From Plazaster borealis (lineage: Eukaryota; Echinodermata; Asteroidea; Forcipulatida; Labidiasteridae), in the NCBI GenBank assembly GCA_021014325.1, contig CM037476.1, positions 20,062,827-20,126,826 on the forward strand: DNA of 64,000 nucleotides, in the 5' to 3' direction. This document shows, one piece after another, positions 43,370-53,949 of this stretch. The notes under the pieces are model-generated. The model did not search any database and was not told the origin of the DNA. It saw only the letters and a list, made by a program, of their open reading frames with translations. Position 1 is the stretch's first letter, and every line of letters starts with the position of its first letter. The position numbers were made by a program, and so were the translations under genes.

Positions 43370-43803
43370 GTAAATTAACATTAACAAACCACTGCTGGGC
43401 AGGCAAGGCTGGCGGTTACAAACAAACTTTTTAGCCGAGCCAGTCAGTACGAATATCACTCAATACTCTTTTTTTGAAAACGTTCTCAGTGAGGCATATG
43501 ACTTGTATGGGATTGTATGACATGTTTATGAAGGCCTATACATAAACACAAATACATTTAGGTATTTTTATTTTATTTTCTAAATTATAATCACCACACA
43601 TGACACAGCCTGCCGTCGTCGGTGCTCACTGTCAGTGGTTTGTCAGTGGTCAGTACGTCACTTGAATAGCCCAATTCAAATCAGTGGCATTTAAATTGAC
43701 ATTTTCTTTTGTCATTCAGTACGAATTTGTCACAAAATAGTATACTTATACAAGTATTACTAAATTAGGTTATACTACTACGTACAAAGTTAAACCAGCA
43801 GTA

Positions 43804-44530
43804 GCCCCATTAATAGTGCCAAATTCTCTGGACTTCCTCCGATCCTTGGCCCTACGCCCACGTACCTCCAGGAGGTGACATTTGTTTTCGAAAAGAAACT
43901 CACGTTTTTATGCCGAGATTTTTTCCCCAGTTGTCACTTATTGTAGCTCATTTGTGGACAGCACATTAATTCGAAATAGAGCTTGCTCTTTTTGGTGTAA
44001 TTTATGAAGAAAATCGGCGGCGTTACTGACACGGTTTGACTGCCCGGCATCCGCGATTTTGCTAATGCGCTATGGTCTTGGTGCAAGACGTTTCTCGTTT
44101 ACCTTTCACTTACCGCTCATTCAACTCGCCAATAGCGCGCGGGGGGCGGTTCGTGGGCTAAAGTCAGGTGTTCGTGGCGCGCGCTATTGGCGAGTTGAAT
44201 GAGCGGGTCGTCGGCCGCGCTGTGCGTGAAAGGTAAACGAGAAACGTCTTGCACCAAGACCATAGTGCATTAGCAAAATCGCGGATGCCGGGCAGTCAAA
44301 CCGTGTCAGTAACGCCGCCGATTTTCTTCATAAATTACACCAAAAAGAGCAAGCTCTTTTTCGAATTAATGTGCTGTCCACAAATGAGCTACAATAAGTG
44401 ACAACTGGGGAAAAAATCTCGGCATAAAACGTGAGTTTCTTTTCGAAAACAAATGTCACCTCCTGGAGGTACGTGGGCGTAGGGCCAAGGATCGGAGGAA
44501 GTCCAGAGAATTTGGCACTATTAATGGGGC
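43804..44530. mobile_element. 727-bp foldback element, near-perfect ~340-bp arms, 13-bp flanking repeats
   Basis: Almost the whole element is an inverted repeat. The left end GCCCCATTAATAGTGCCAAA is mirrored by TTTGGCACTATTAATGGGGC at the right, and the match continues with only a few differences to a short unpaired centre near 44130-44210. TAAACCAGCAGTA flanks it on both sides (43791-43803 and 44531-44543). It encodes nothing. The high arm identity means recent insertion or active arm correction. Confidence 0.9.
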
Positions 44531-45284
44531 TAAACCAGCAGTATACAGTAGTACGTCATGTACGTAGTACACTTTACTTTTATTTTAATATAATTAGATA
44601 GATGGGTGGGGTGGTTTTGTAGTTTCCGTTTTGTATCATATGTCATTATCGTCTGCATTTCAAAATAGAACTGTTGTAATTACTACCTATTTCAATGTTA
44701 AAAAGGTTAACTTTGAATTAGATCATGGAGGAAGGCAATTTAGTTTTAAGGGCAAGGTATTTTACCCTCTTGATAATTAAAGGGCACTTCTTACTATGAT
44801 GAGCGACTGACGGAAAGTATCTTTTGCAACATTTCTAAGGGAAGCCAAGGCAGTGGCCAGGGTCGGACAACGAGGCTGTTGTGTTGTTTGTACAATCAAC
44901 CAGTGCCACAGTTCAACATGAGTTTGTTTCTGGAAAATTTCCGTATCATTCCACCACTTTCTAATGGAGTTATTTGATTTTGTAATGGATGTTGGACTTT
45001 GTTTCCCTTTTTTAATATTCCTCGTGTCCTGTGAGGTAAAATTTAACCTTTTAATATGAAAATTCAAGTGCACATTTCACAGCGCGGACGGAACTCTCGC
45101 GCACTGGTGCCAAAGGGAACTAAAACGAAGTGTAAGCAAGCAGCGTTGTGAAGACGTGGTAGCATGCTGCGGAAAATTATCCTTGTTTCCTTTTAACTAT
45201 ATGTCAAGTAATAAATCAAAAGGGAAACCGACTAATTTTTATTTATTAAAATTTTTTTTTTAGGGGGGGACGTTGAACAAAGAA

Positions 45285-45352
45285 AAATTTAATAGGGGGA
45301 TTTGAACCATCAACCTACCAACTGAGCTATCAAGTCCTATGGATTAACGTGC
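45285..45352 (-). other. tRNA-like repeat fragment
   Basis: The minus strand has GGCACGTTAATCC, then TAGCTCAGTTGG (A-box-like) and GGTTCAAATCCCCC (B-box-like) about 20 bp apart. That is too close and in the wrong context for a functional tRNA gene, so it is more likely SINE-derived. Shares the GCACGTTAATCC block with 31738-31790. Confidence 0.45.
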
Positions 45353-45578
45353 CGACACTCTTTTTAATTATGTATGATTTAGTAAACTTGCATTCACAAA
45401 AAACTGTGATTGAAATTCAAACCTTAAGTTTACACAATATTAAAACATTTCACAGGTGCAAGCGTTCACTCATACAATCATTGCATGATCCTTACAGGAA
45501 ATTATCAGCAACCATAAAGGAAGTACTCAATTCTTTAACAATTTCCTGACTTATTCTTGACAGTACGTAAAGCCTGTT

Positions 45579-45623
45579 GTACCATGGAGGTAGTATTAAT
45601 CTATGTACCTCCATGGTAGTTTG
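45579..45623. repeat. Perfect hairpin
   Basis: ACCATGGAGGTA and TACCTCCATGGT are separated by about 13 bp. Could be a small foldback or structured intron RNA. Confidence 0.7.
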
Positions 45624-45868
45624 TACGGACGTACACGTACATGTACATTGTGTGATGCTTGCCAGTTATTGTTAATAACAACTAGAAATTTTAGAGTAAG
45701 TCAGCATTGTGTTGTCAGAGAATCGTCTGGTGATTGTTCAGGGAACGATTGTCCAGCAATTTTGCATTTTTAGCGAAATATTTAGACAGAACAAATTTTG
45801 TGCACACTGAATGCTACATGTAATTGCATCACACTAGACAGAAAATGATACAAGAATAACGTGTAGTT

Positions 45869-46260
45869 GTAATGTTACTTGAAAATGTTCTACAAATAAC
45901 ATGCAATGCAATGAGTTAAAAACATTTGTTCAGTAAATAATGTGTATACGGTACAGTGAACTTAGAATTCAACATTACTGTACACACATTGTGCACACCC
46001 ATTTACAATGAAGGCCCTATTCAAGAGTGCATCATGTTTAGTATACAAATGTACATTACATCATGATTGTAATGTTACTTGAAAATGTTTAACAAATAAC
46101 ATGCAATGCAATGAGTTAAAAACAAATGTTCAGTAAACATGTGTATACGGTACAGTGTACTTAAAATTCAATATTACTTTACGCACATTGTGCACACCCA
46201 TTTACAACGAAGGCCCTATTCAAGAGTGCATCATGTTTAGTATACATTTGTACATTACAT
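45869..46260. repeat. Tandem duplication, period ~194 bp
   Basis: TGTAATGTTACTTGAAAATG starts the copies at about 45869 and 46068. Both contain AACATGCAATGCAATGAGTT and ATTGTGCACACCCATTTACA with few differences. Confidence 0.9.
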
Positions 46261-48194
46261 CACGATTACATGTAGTGTTGGCTACAAACAGCTTGGATAC
46301 ATGTACATGTACACAAATTGTAATCAGGTTTTTGTACGGAGCTGCATTTAGTACGTCATGTCAAGCATGGGCTCACCAGTCACCACACTAGTCACCACAC
46401 TAATTGTTGATGAATAGGGTAACCCACCAGTTATGAGTAATTACTTCAGGTAGTTTGTGGTATTCCTAGAATGCATGATATGGGGGCGTGGAACAATATT
46501 TCTCACAGGAAGTAGGTGGAACCAGTGATACATGACAGCAGTAATAACCAACAGTGTTTATAATGATGAGTTCACACAAGGTGGCTTTGGGAAGCTTACC
46601 ATGCAGTCTTGTCCCACACACACCAACCAATCTATACATAAAATACAAAGGGTGACCTTGTGTTATAACAACAGTTAAAATATTCATTCAGTTCCTGTAC
46701 ATGTAGATGATTTACAGACCAGTTGTTAACAAAGGTTACGGAAGTTTAGTGCATTGTTGAGGAAAGGTAACCTTCAAACATTGGTCTGACTGCTTGCCAA
46801 CTTCTAGTTAAAAACACACCTCAGGAACAGTCAAAAATTCTCTTCAAGTTGGTGGCTGGCTACATGTAGTTCAGTGATCATGAAAATCTTCTCTGTTTTA
46901 TAAACAACACCAAAAAAGTAAGGGAAAAACTGGCAGACGGAGTGAAAGATGGTAGAAAGGTTCTCATGTGCTTGTTTGTTGTAGTCTGGTAATTCTGGCT
47001 ACATGTACGTATGTAGTCACTTATAAGACTAAGAGCAAGTCCTGTCTTTGAACTTGGCCTAAATGTAGTGGGAGGAAACTATGTACATGTACATGTAGGC
47101 CAAGTGAAAAAATACACCAGTTGATCGTCCTGTTTTTGTTTTTGGGTTTTGGGATTTTGTTTCTTTTTTTTCAGAAAGAGGACGATGAGGGCCTTTTTAT
47201 TTTATTTTGCATCTATAAATTATTTTTTTAAAAGGAGGAAATACATTGTAGCCGGACTAACTATTTGCTGGCATTGTAGAACTTTGAAGCCTAAAATATG
47301 GGTATGAAATCCATTGTCGAAAGAATTGTGCCAAATGGCCCTCGGGGGCCTATAAAAACTATTGTTGTTTGAATGTAAAGTTTCAATGAACGGAGTACAG
47401 TGTAGTGTTTTTAAAATTTATGATGTATATAATACAGTGCGGGCCTGCATGTTTGTGTACGTAATATGTATCTCATAATTTATGAAGGGTTCGCCCCAAG
47501 ATTTGTCTAAACTGTTGGCATTGTGTTCGAGGGACGCTGCATTGAAACAAGGTCTTCAGAATGTTTGCTACATGTACATGTACATGTATGTACACGTTTA
47601 TCTTGACTGAAATGGTTTTCACTTGAAGATTTTTGTGAATTTATTAAAAAGTACTTTAAAACAAATCAATTTTTTGTTTGCGTATCAGCCAAAATTTGCC
47701 AATTTGCATCAGCCCAATTTGCGTGCTTGTGCATGGGGAGAGCCCTGTTATGATTTACATTGTTAGCTCACTTTTGTAATATTTTTGAAACCTGGTGTGA
47801 GTGACAATTTCATAGCCTTGTATTCTGACAAGTGTGTACTTACATACATGTAGGCCTACATGACGTTGGCATTTAAAATACACATGCTTTAAAATTCCTA
47901 TTCAGAAGGCCAAGCTGAACTTAAATAAACATCCACATATTTATAAATATTCCAGAGGGGGTGATAAAGCCAATAAGTGTCAAGTACATTTTGATGTCCA
48001 TGTACGACTAGATGAATGACCATTATCTGTGGATGGTATGGCATGTTTATCTTATCGGGTTCTCTGGATTCCCAGGAGGTATTTAGCCTATAAATACAAA
48101 ATTGTTTGGATTATTGGACCCATTCCATTACGGATATCAGACCCAGTGTGTGATACAACTTCATGGAGTCAATGGGGGCAGGATTTTGCCTTGA

Positions 48195-48330
48195 TGCACT
48201 AAGATTCATCTTTCAGAGATGAGTTTGTCAATATTACCATCGTAATTTGTATTGTGACATCACACTTTGCTTAGCGATTAAGATTGATTTGCACTTAAGA
48301 TCAATCTTAACTCTTTGTGAAATCGAGCCC
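48195..48330. mobile_element. Diverged GATTTCACAAAGAG-family MITE
   Basis: Ends in CTTTGTGAAATCGAGCCC and contains ATTTGTATTGTGACATCACA, as in the copy at 39851-39995. The left end is degraded. Confidence 0.5.
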
Positions 48331-48501
48331 TGGTCATATTTCCTGTGGTGCCCCTTGAAATGTTCATGGCGCATTAGAAATTAAAGTCCTCGTGTTAGCT
48401 GAATATTTGTATTACATGTATATCATTATCAGTATGAATATTTTGTACAATTGATTTAACACCATCACTTCATCGGAATCATTTGTCTCGTTCGATTTCA
48501 G

Positions 48502-48694
48502 CATCTGGAATTCTTCGGTGTGATGCGTTTCTTCTTCCAGGAGGAAGGTGACAAAGTGACGTCCAAATGCATCCGTGTTTCTAGCTCGGCCAACACCTTG
48601 GATGTCACCAATACGCTGATTGAGAAGTTTCATCCGGATTTGCGTATGCTCTCTATCCCTGATTATATACTGGTGGAGGTACACGCAAACGGCG
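48502..48694 (+). CDS. AFDN: Afadin, coding exon 2 (Ras-association domain 1)
   Basis: Acceptor gatttcag (AG 48500-48501) and donor G/GTAAGA (48695) bound 193 nt, phase 0 in, phase 1 out. The exon encodes H-L-E-F-F-G-V-M-R-F-F-F-Q, then K-C-I-R-V-S-S and D-V-T-N-T-L-I-E-K-F, ending D-Y-I-L-V-E-V-H. This is the ubiquitin-like fold of the first Ras-association domain, which binds Rap1/Ras-GTP in afadin. The minus-strand ORF over the same bases (48412-48684) is a shadow. Confidence 0.92.
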
Positions 48695-48779
48695 GTAAGA
48701 AGAATATTGGATGCTCTGCATGCTTGATGCAGATAGACCGTGCAAGTCTCACGCGTATTCGCAGGGTTTGCCCTTAACT

Positions 48780-48990
48780 TGTTTTCAGTGACTAGCCAGA
48801 AGGACCAGTTTGCGTGTCATTTAACTGGTCCTTCAGGTTTTTCACGCGTCCATATTTCATACTAATATGGATGCGTTTGAACACTGGACAAGCCAGTCGG
48901 ATCACTTGGTGAAAATCTTGACTGGTCCTTTTAAACTAGCATTTGGCTAGTCGACCACTGTTGAGGGAAAACGCTGATTCAAACATTCTT
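48780..48990. mobile_element. GGACCAGT/TGGCTAG-family repeat
   Basis: Contains CTAGCCAGAAGGACCAGTTT, AACTGGTCCTTCAGG and a CCAGTCGGA...CTTGG block, and ends TTGAGGGAAAACGCTG. Related copies are at 51186-51390 and 53797-53949 plus 56534-56612, and weaker ones near 46752-46865 and 49878-49945. Confidence 0.6.
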
Positions 48991-49331
48991 GGGACCATTT
49001 CGTTCCCATGTGTACATGTACATGTACATTGCTTTAACTTCGTGAAGGAAACAAACTCGTGCACTTTAACGGGTCCCATTGTTCAAATACGGGAGAGACT
49101 TGCACAGTCTTTTTGAGTTTACAAATCAAACTTACAATGGACATGTGGAGTTTAAAATTTGAAGTACATATGTACGCAGTGCACAATTTCATGGCTCTGC
49201 TTACCGAGGAATTCTGTGATGACCGAGCCCTGTAAAGGACTTAATTCCATGGTACTTAAAACGCAAAAGTCCACGGTAGGCGGAGCCATGAACTTGGGCC
49301 CAGTACATGTAAATGGGGGTAAGATTTGTAT

Positions 49332-49332
<1 letters not shown>

Positions 49333-49385
<53 letters not shown>

Positions 49386-49386
49386 C
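49333..49386. repeat. (AATC)n microsatellite
   Basis: About 13 uninterrupted AATC units. Confidence 0.95.
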
Positions 49387-50258
49387 CAAAAGCCATTTAT
49401 GTTACACTGTTATAAATAAACTAACATTGTATCATCAGCAAAATCAAAAGTTTGCTCTAAGGCCCTGAGACACAAAATGAATGGCCTACTGGAACAGTGT
49501 GAGCTCAGAGGATTATCTTGAATGTGTTGGATGAACCGGCATCTCTGCTGATACCACAATATCATTGACAATCACGATACCAACTTCCATCGGATAACGA
49601 TGTCGTGAAGTTTGTTATTACATCAAAATATCATCATATCGCGATAACAATAAAGTGTCACGATGGCTATACATTTATTTTTAAAACAAAGTGCGGTGAA
49701 ATGTCTCTGGAAGTACGTTCGAAAAGATTCCATCGGGATCGGAGAATTAAAAGATCGTAAATCCTCTTTTGATGGACCCGACAGAATGAACAAACTGACG
49801 TGTTGGCAAATTGCTACCACCAGTACATGTACATGTACGTACTGTACCAACAAAGTAGTTTGAATTGAAGAGAATTTTGACTGGTCTTCAGGTGTTTTTT
49901 TCCGTAGAATCTGGCCAGCGGACCACAGTTAAAAATACAAGGAGAACGCTGTTATAAATAAACTAAAATTATAATAAATAAATCTTAGCCCATATGGACA
50001 CCCTGTTTTATCTGTCATTTACGTACAATAAATGTATTACATGTATGTAGGCCTACATGTAAGTAAACAATTTGGACACCCAGTTTTTTCATTTCCAGCA
50101 AATTTTGACACCCTTTTACCAAATCCTGGCTAAAACCTTGCCTTAGTTTCAGTGAAAACCTTAATGTAATTTACCGCCGGTATTTATTTGCATGTTACAG
50201 CTTCAAATGATCTGAACACATTTGACAAAATGTTCTTCAAGGTTTAGGCCTACCTCCC

Positions 50259-50642
50259 TTTAAAGGCACTGTACACGTTTGGTAATTGTCAAAGACCAGT
50301 GTTCTCACTTGGTGTATCCCAACATATGCATGAAATAACAAGCCTGTGAAAATTTGGGCTCAATTGGTCATCGAAGTTGCAAGAAAATGATGAACGAAAA
50401 AACACCCTTGTTGTGTAAATTTGTGTACTTTCAGATAGGAATAAAAACTTCTTGCAAGAAGTTTTTATTATTTTAGTGAGAAATAACCTCTTTCTCAAAA
50501 ACTACGTTACTTCAGAAGGAGTCGTTTCTCTCAATGTTTTATACTATCAACAGCTCTCTGTTGCTCGTAACCAAGTCAGTTTTTATGCTAATAAAAAATA
50601 TATATATTTTGAGTAATTACCAAACGTGTACAGTGCCTTTAA
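50259..50642. mobile_element. TTAA-flanked MITE, copy 1
   Basis: TTAA then AGGCACTGTACACGTTTGGT at the left is mirrored by ACCAAACGTGTACAGTGCCT and TTAA at the right. An inner hairpin CTTCTTGCAAGAAG is also present. TTAA target use suggests a piggyBac- or Kolobok-type transposase. Copy 2 is at 57360-57733. Confidence 0.9.
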
Positions 50643-51185
50643 GTTTAAGTTGACCCAATTTGATTACTGGTTGACCCTCCAAGGCGTGCAATCTAATACA
50701 ACCAGTTACACCAAGTGGGCCTCTTCCTCAAAAAGTTACACCAGGTGCTAAGGAGAAGAGGTCTGCACTGTTTGGACCATGCTACCTTCACACTGTCATA
50801 GCAATTTATATAATGTGTCAAGGTGGTTTATTATTCTTTGGATATACATCTGACATGCATGAAACCATCGGTCTTGCTGTGTATAGGCGGCTCCGTTGGC
50901 ATGGCAATGGCTTCAAACACTTGTAATCTTTAACCTTTAAATGGCAGAGTTTACTGACGTTACAAATTGAACTGAGGCGTTTGGATTTGATTTAAGCAGA
51001 GAAGATGTCGGTGGAAAAAATAAAATGTCAATGTGATGATGATGTTTTTCTCAGAGAAACAGTTCAGCTGCATTCTTTTTTTAAACCAGTAGGCCTACAG
51101 TCCCAATTTCTTTTATTTATAAAATTCCAATTTGCCAAAGTGAAGGATTCAGAAGGACTGGGGCTGGTTGTGGTAGTCCCAAACA

Positions 51186-51390
51186 GCAGCGTTCTCCCTT
51201 AACAGTGGTCCACTTGCCAAATGCCAGTTAAAACACCTGAGGACCAGTCAAATTTATATCAAGTGGTCCGGCTGGCTACTTGCAGTTCGGTGTTCAAAAG
51301 CATGTAAGGACAAGTGTGAAAGCTGACGGACCAGTGAAATCAGCTATCTGGTCCTGCTGGCTAGCCACTGAACAAGTTTAAGGGCTAACC
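51186..51390. mobile_element. GGACCAGT-family repeat, best intact copy
   Basis: Runs from AGCGTTCTCCCTTAACAGTG to CAAGTTTAAGGGCTAACCCT, with imperfect inverted ends (CCCTTAA / TTAAGGG). Internal CTGAGGACCAGTCAAA, AGTGGTCCGGCTGG and ATCTGGTCCTGCTGGCTAG match the other copies. This copy shows what the split one at 53797/56534 looked like before insertion. Confidence 0.7.
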
Positions 51391-52225
51391 CTGATCACAG
51401 GGTCAGGCATTCTACATTAATCTCACATGTGTACATTTGCATGTTACGGCCAAACAATTCAGTGTGGAGTGACATTTGTAGTACATGTGTATATATATGT
51501 ACCCCCATGTATACGTGTGTAGCAGCGTATTGTAGAAATTGGGAGGATTCGGGCCACACTTTCACCAAACTGCCTCTCTGTGTACATGAGTGCATATTAT
51601 GTGCACTTGGTCAGTAGGCATATATATATTGGTTATCAAGAAGCAGACAGTTTAGTATTGGATTGTACCCCATACATACATGTGTACATGTATGGGGGAG
51701 TACTTTAAACACTGTATTTTGGCAACATCCTATGGCAACTAAAAACCACCAATGATGTGGTACAGTACTACTTGTAGTTAAATTAAAACATCAAAACAAA
51801 ACAAAAATTTAAATGAATTATTGTCAGGATCCCAAAATTATCTCATCTCCATCAAACAGAGACATTTTGTGCATTGTCCGTGGCATGATGGCGAATGTTT
51901 GTGTATGTTTTTCCTTTTGAAACAGCATCATCTGTCAAAATTTGTTCAAAGAAAAATCAGGCCATGCAACTTTTACATGTAATGTGCAGAAATTTGTGGT
52001 ACAAAGAAGGCCATGACATTTGGCCCCACTCCCAGTCATGGCCCATGCTCGTTTGATTTGATCAAGCATTGAGTTCAATTGGGACGGTGGCGTTCCTTAT
52101 TACCATCGCCGCAAGTGTGGAGTGCTCATGCTGTGTCGGAACAAATTAAAGATGAACTGTACTCAACTGTACTCTGCACTGTTGGAACTTCACCAACCGT
52201 ACAATTTGAATTTACACCTATTTTA

Positions 52226-52735
52226 TAAGTACATACATGTACATGTACATACTGTACAATTGTAACCCCACTGTGGCTTTTCACAGCTTGGTACAATGCA
52301 CAGTACAGCCTGGAATTTCATCGTTGAGAGCGCAAAGCCATTTTTGTTTTGCATAAAGGGGACATCCTTTGGAAAATCTTGAAGTCTATGGGGAAACTTA
52401 ACTTGTGAAAGGGCACCAAGGCTAAGACCGGAGCAACAGAGGCCATGGCCTCCATGACCTCCGTGAAATTCTAGGCCTGCAGATATTATAACAAGATTTG
52501 TGTACATTTGTACATGATACACTGTACACAGTAAAGAATGGAAAGTCAAGTGTCACCAAGTCCGGAACCTCCTCATCCAGAACTGAGACTAGGGCTGTGT
52601 CGGAATTGGGGGCTAAGGCTACTGCCTATGGCTGGATCACTGCGTCATCATGTGTTGTGTTGTTACATTCTTAGCAACACCCTTAGCAACAGTCATAGCC
52701 GCAGCTGTACATGTACATGTACATGTACATGTAGA
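52226..52735. repeat. ACATGT microsatellite-like clusters
   Basis: TACATGTACATGTACAT at about 52230-52247 and TACATG repeated five times near 52707-52733. The same palindromic hexamer is scattered through 45.6-53.6 kb. Confidence 0.85.
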
Positions 52736-53796
52736 GCTGCTAATTTGGATACAACCTACATGTAAGACAAACCCCCCAAAAAATACAAGAGGCTCGCATA
52801 AAAAATGTGCATTACATTTAAAAAAAACCTGAAAGTACATGTAGAGTGTACATTAGTTGTACATTGTATGTTCTTGAAGTTAAATGTTGATGTGTGTATT
52901 TTATTTCATTCTTGTACATGTACATGATTTAGTAGTGGGGAAAAAAACCCTTAAAAAGCTGAGCAAAATTTGTTTGCTTCAGCTTTTGTTGTCATTGGAC
53001 CCAGCTTGTTACATGTACAGTATAGCCTAGGGGTGCATGGTGTACAAAGTGTGTGAAGTGGAGCATAATCAAAGATGAATCTTGTACCTTCTAATGTCGT
53101 CTAATGTCGAATATGTTTACCAACTTAGATCAAAACAAGATTAATATATAATTTATTTTTATCTTTACACCGATGTGTATCTACATGTGCACTGTACATA
53201 ATGTACATATGTACTACTTGAAGTACTGTGTTATGATGTACGTAGTAAACATTACATATAATTAGGAGTGACACTGACTTTTGTAAGCAGTTGGATTGAT
53301 CTGATCCAACTCCCAGTGGCATGCAGGCATGTCTGTCAGCAAATGCTTGGAATGCTGCAGACTTCATGTAGTATCATTAAAATCAGCCACCACTGGGTTC
53401 AGCTTGGAGCTCGTCAAGGTCAAACTCACTGACACAGAAAATATTTCACTCTAAATGATAAAGGAGCCTGGCAAATAGACATAATACAGTGTACATAACA
53501 TGTATGCAAGTCATGTTTATGTGCAGTGAATGCCAGTTACATGTAGCCATGCCAAACTGAAGAGAAGCTGGTGGTTTTCCATTATGCACAGTCACAATTC
53601 CTTCTGGATTATTAAGGCTGTGGGTAAAATTCAACATTATAGGGGCCTACAAGAATAGAATAGCTTTTACAGTAGGTTATTAGGTTATTTATTAAAACCT
53701 AAGGTATTTTAGATATTTATTATTATTTATTAATAACCTTAGGTTATTAGGTTATTTGTTATAGAATAGCTTTTACAGTAATAACACTTTTAACCT

Positions 53797-53949
53797 GCAG
53801 CATTCTCCCTTAAAACTTAACAGTGGTCTGTTGGCCAAATGCCAGTTAAACACCTGAGGACCAGTCAAAATTCACTCCCAAGTGGTCCGACTGGATAGTT
53901 CATTGTTGCAAAGCATCCCTATTTAATATCAATTACAAACAAGTGCAAA
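53797..53949. mobile_element. 5' half of a GGACCAGT-family repeat, split by a 2.6 kb insertion
   Basis: Matches 51186-51340 from the CTCCCTTAA start to AACAAGTGCAAAA. The rest of the repeat resumes at 56534 (AGCTGACAGACC, GGTCCTTCTGGCTAGG). Confidence 0.65.

Larger units (their letters stand above)
43370..48501 (+). other. AFDN: Afadin intron 1
   Basis: GT at 43370 and AG at 48500-48501. Holds the 727-bp foldback element (43804-44530), a tRNA-like repeat (45285-45352), a 194-bp tandem duplication (45869-46260) and repeated ACATGTAC palindromes. The rest (44544-45270 and 46260-48195) has no recognisable gene. Confidence 0.8.
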
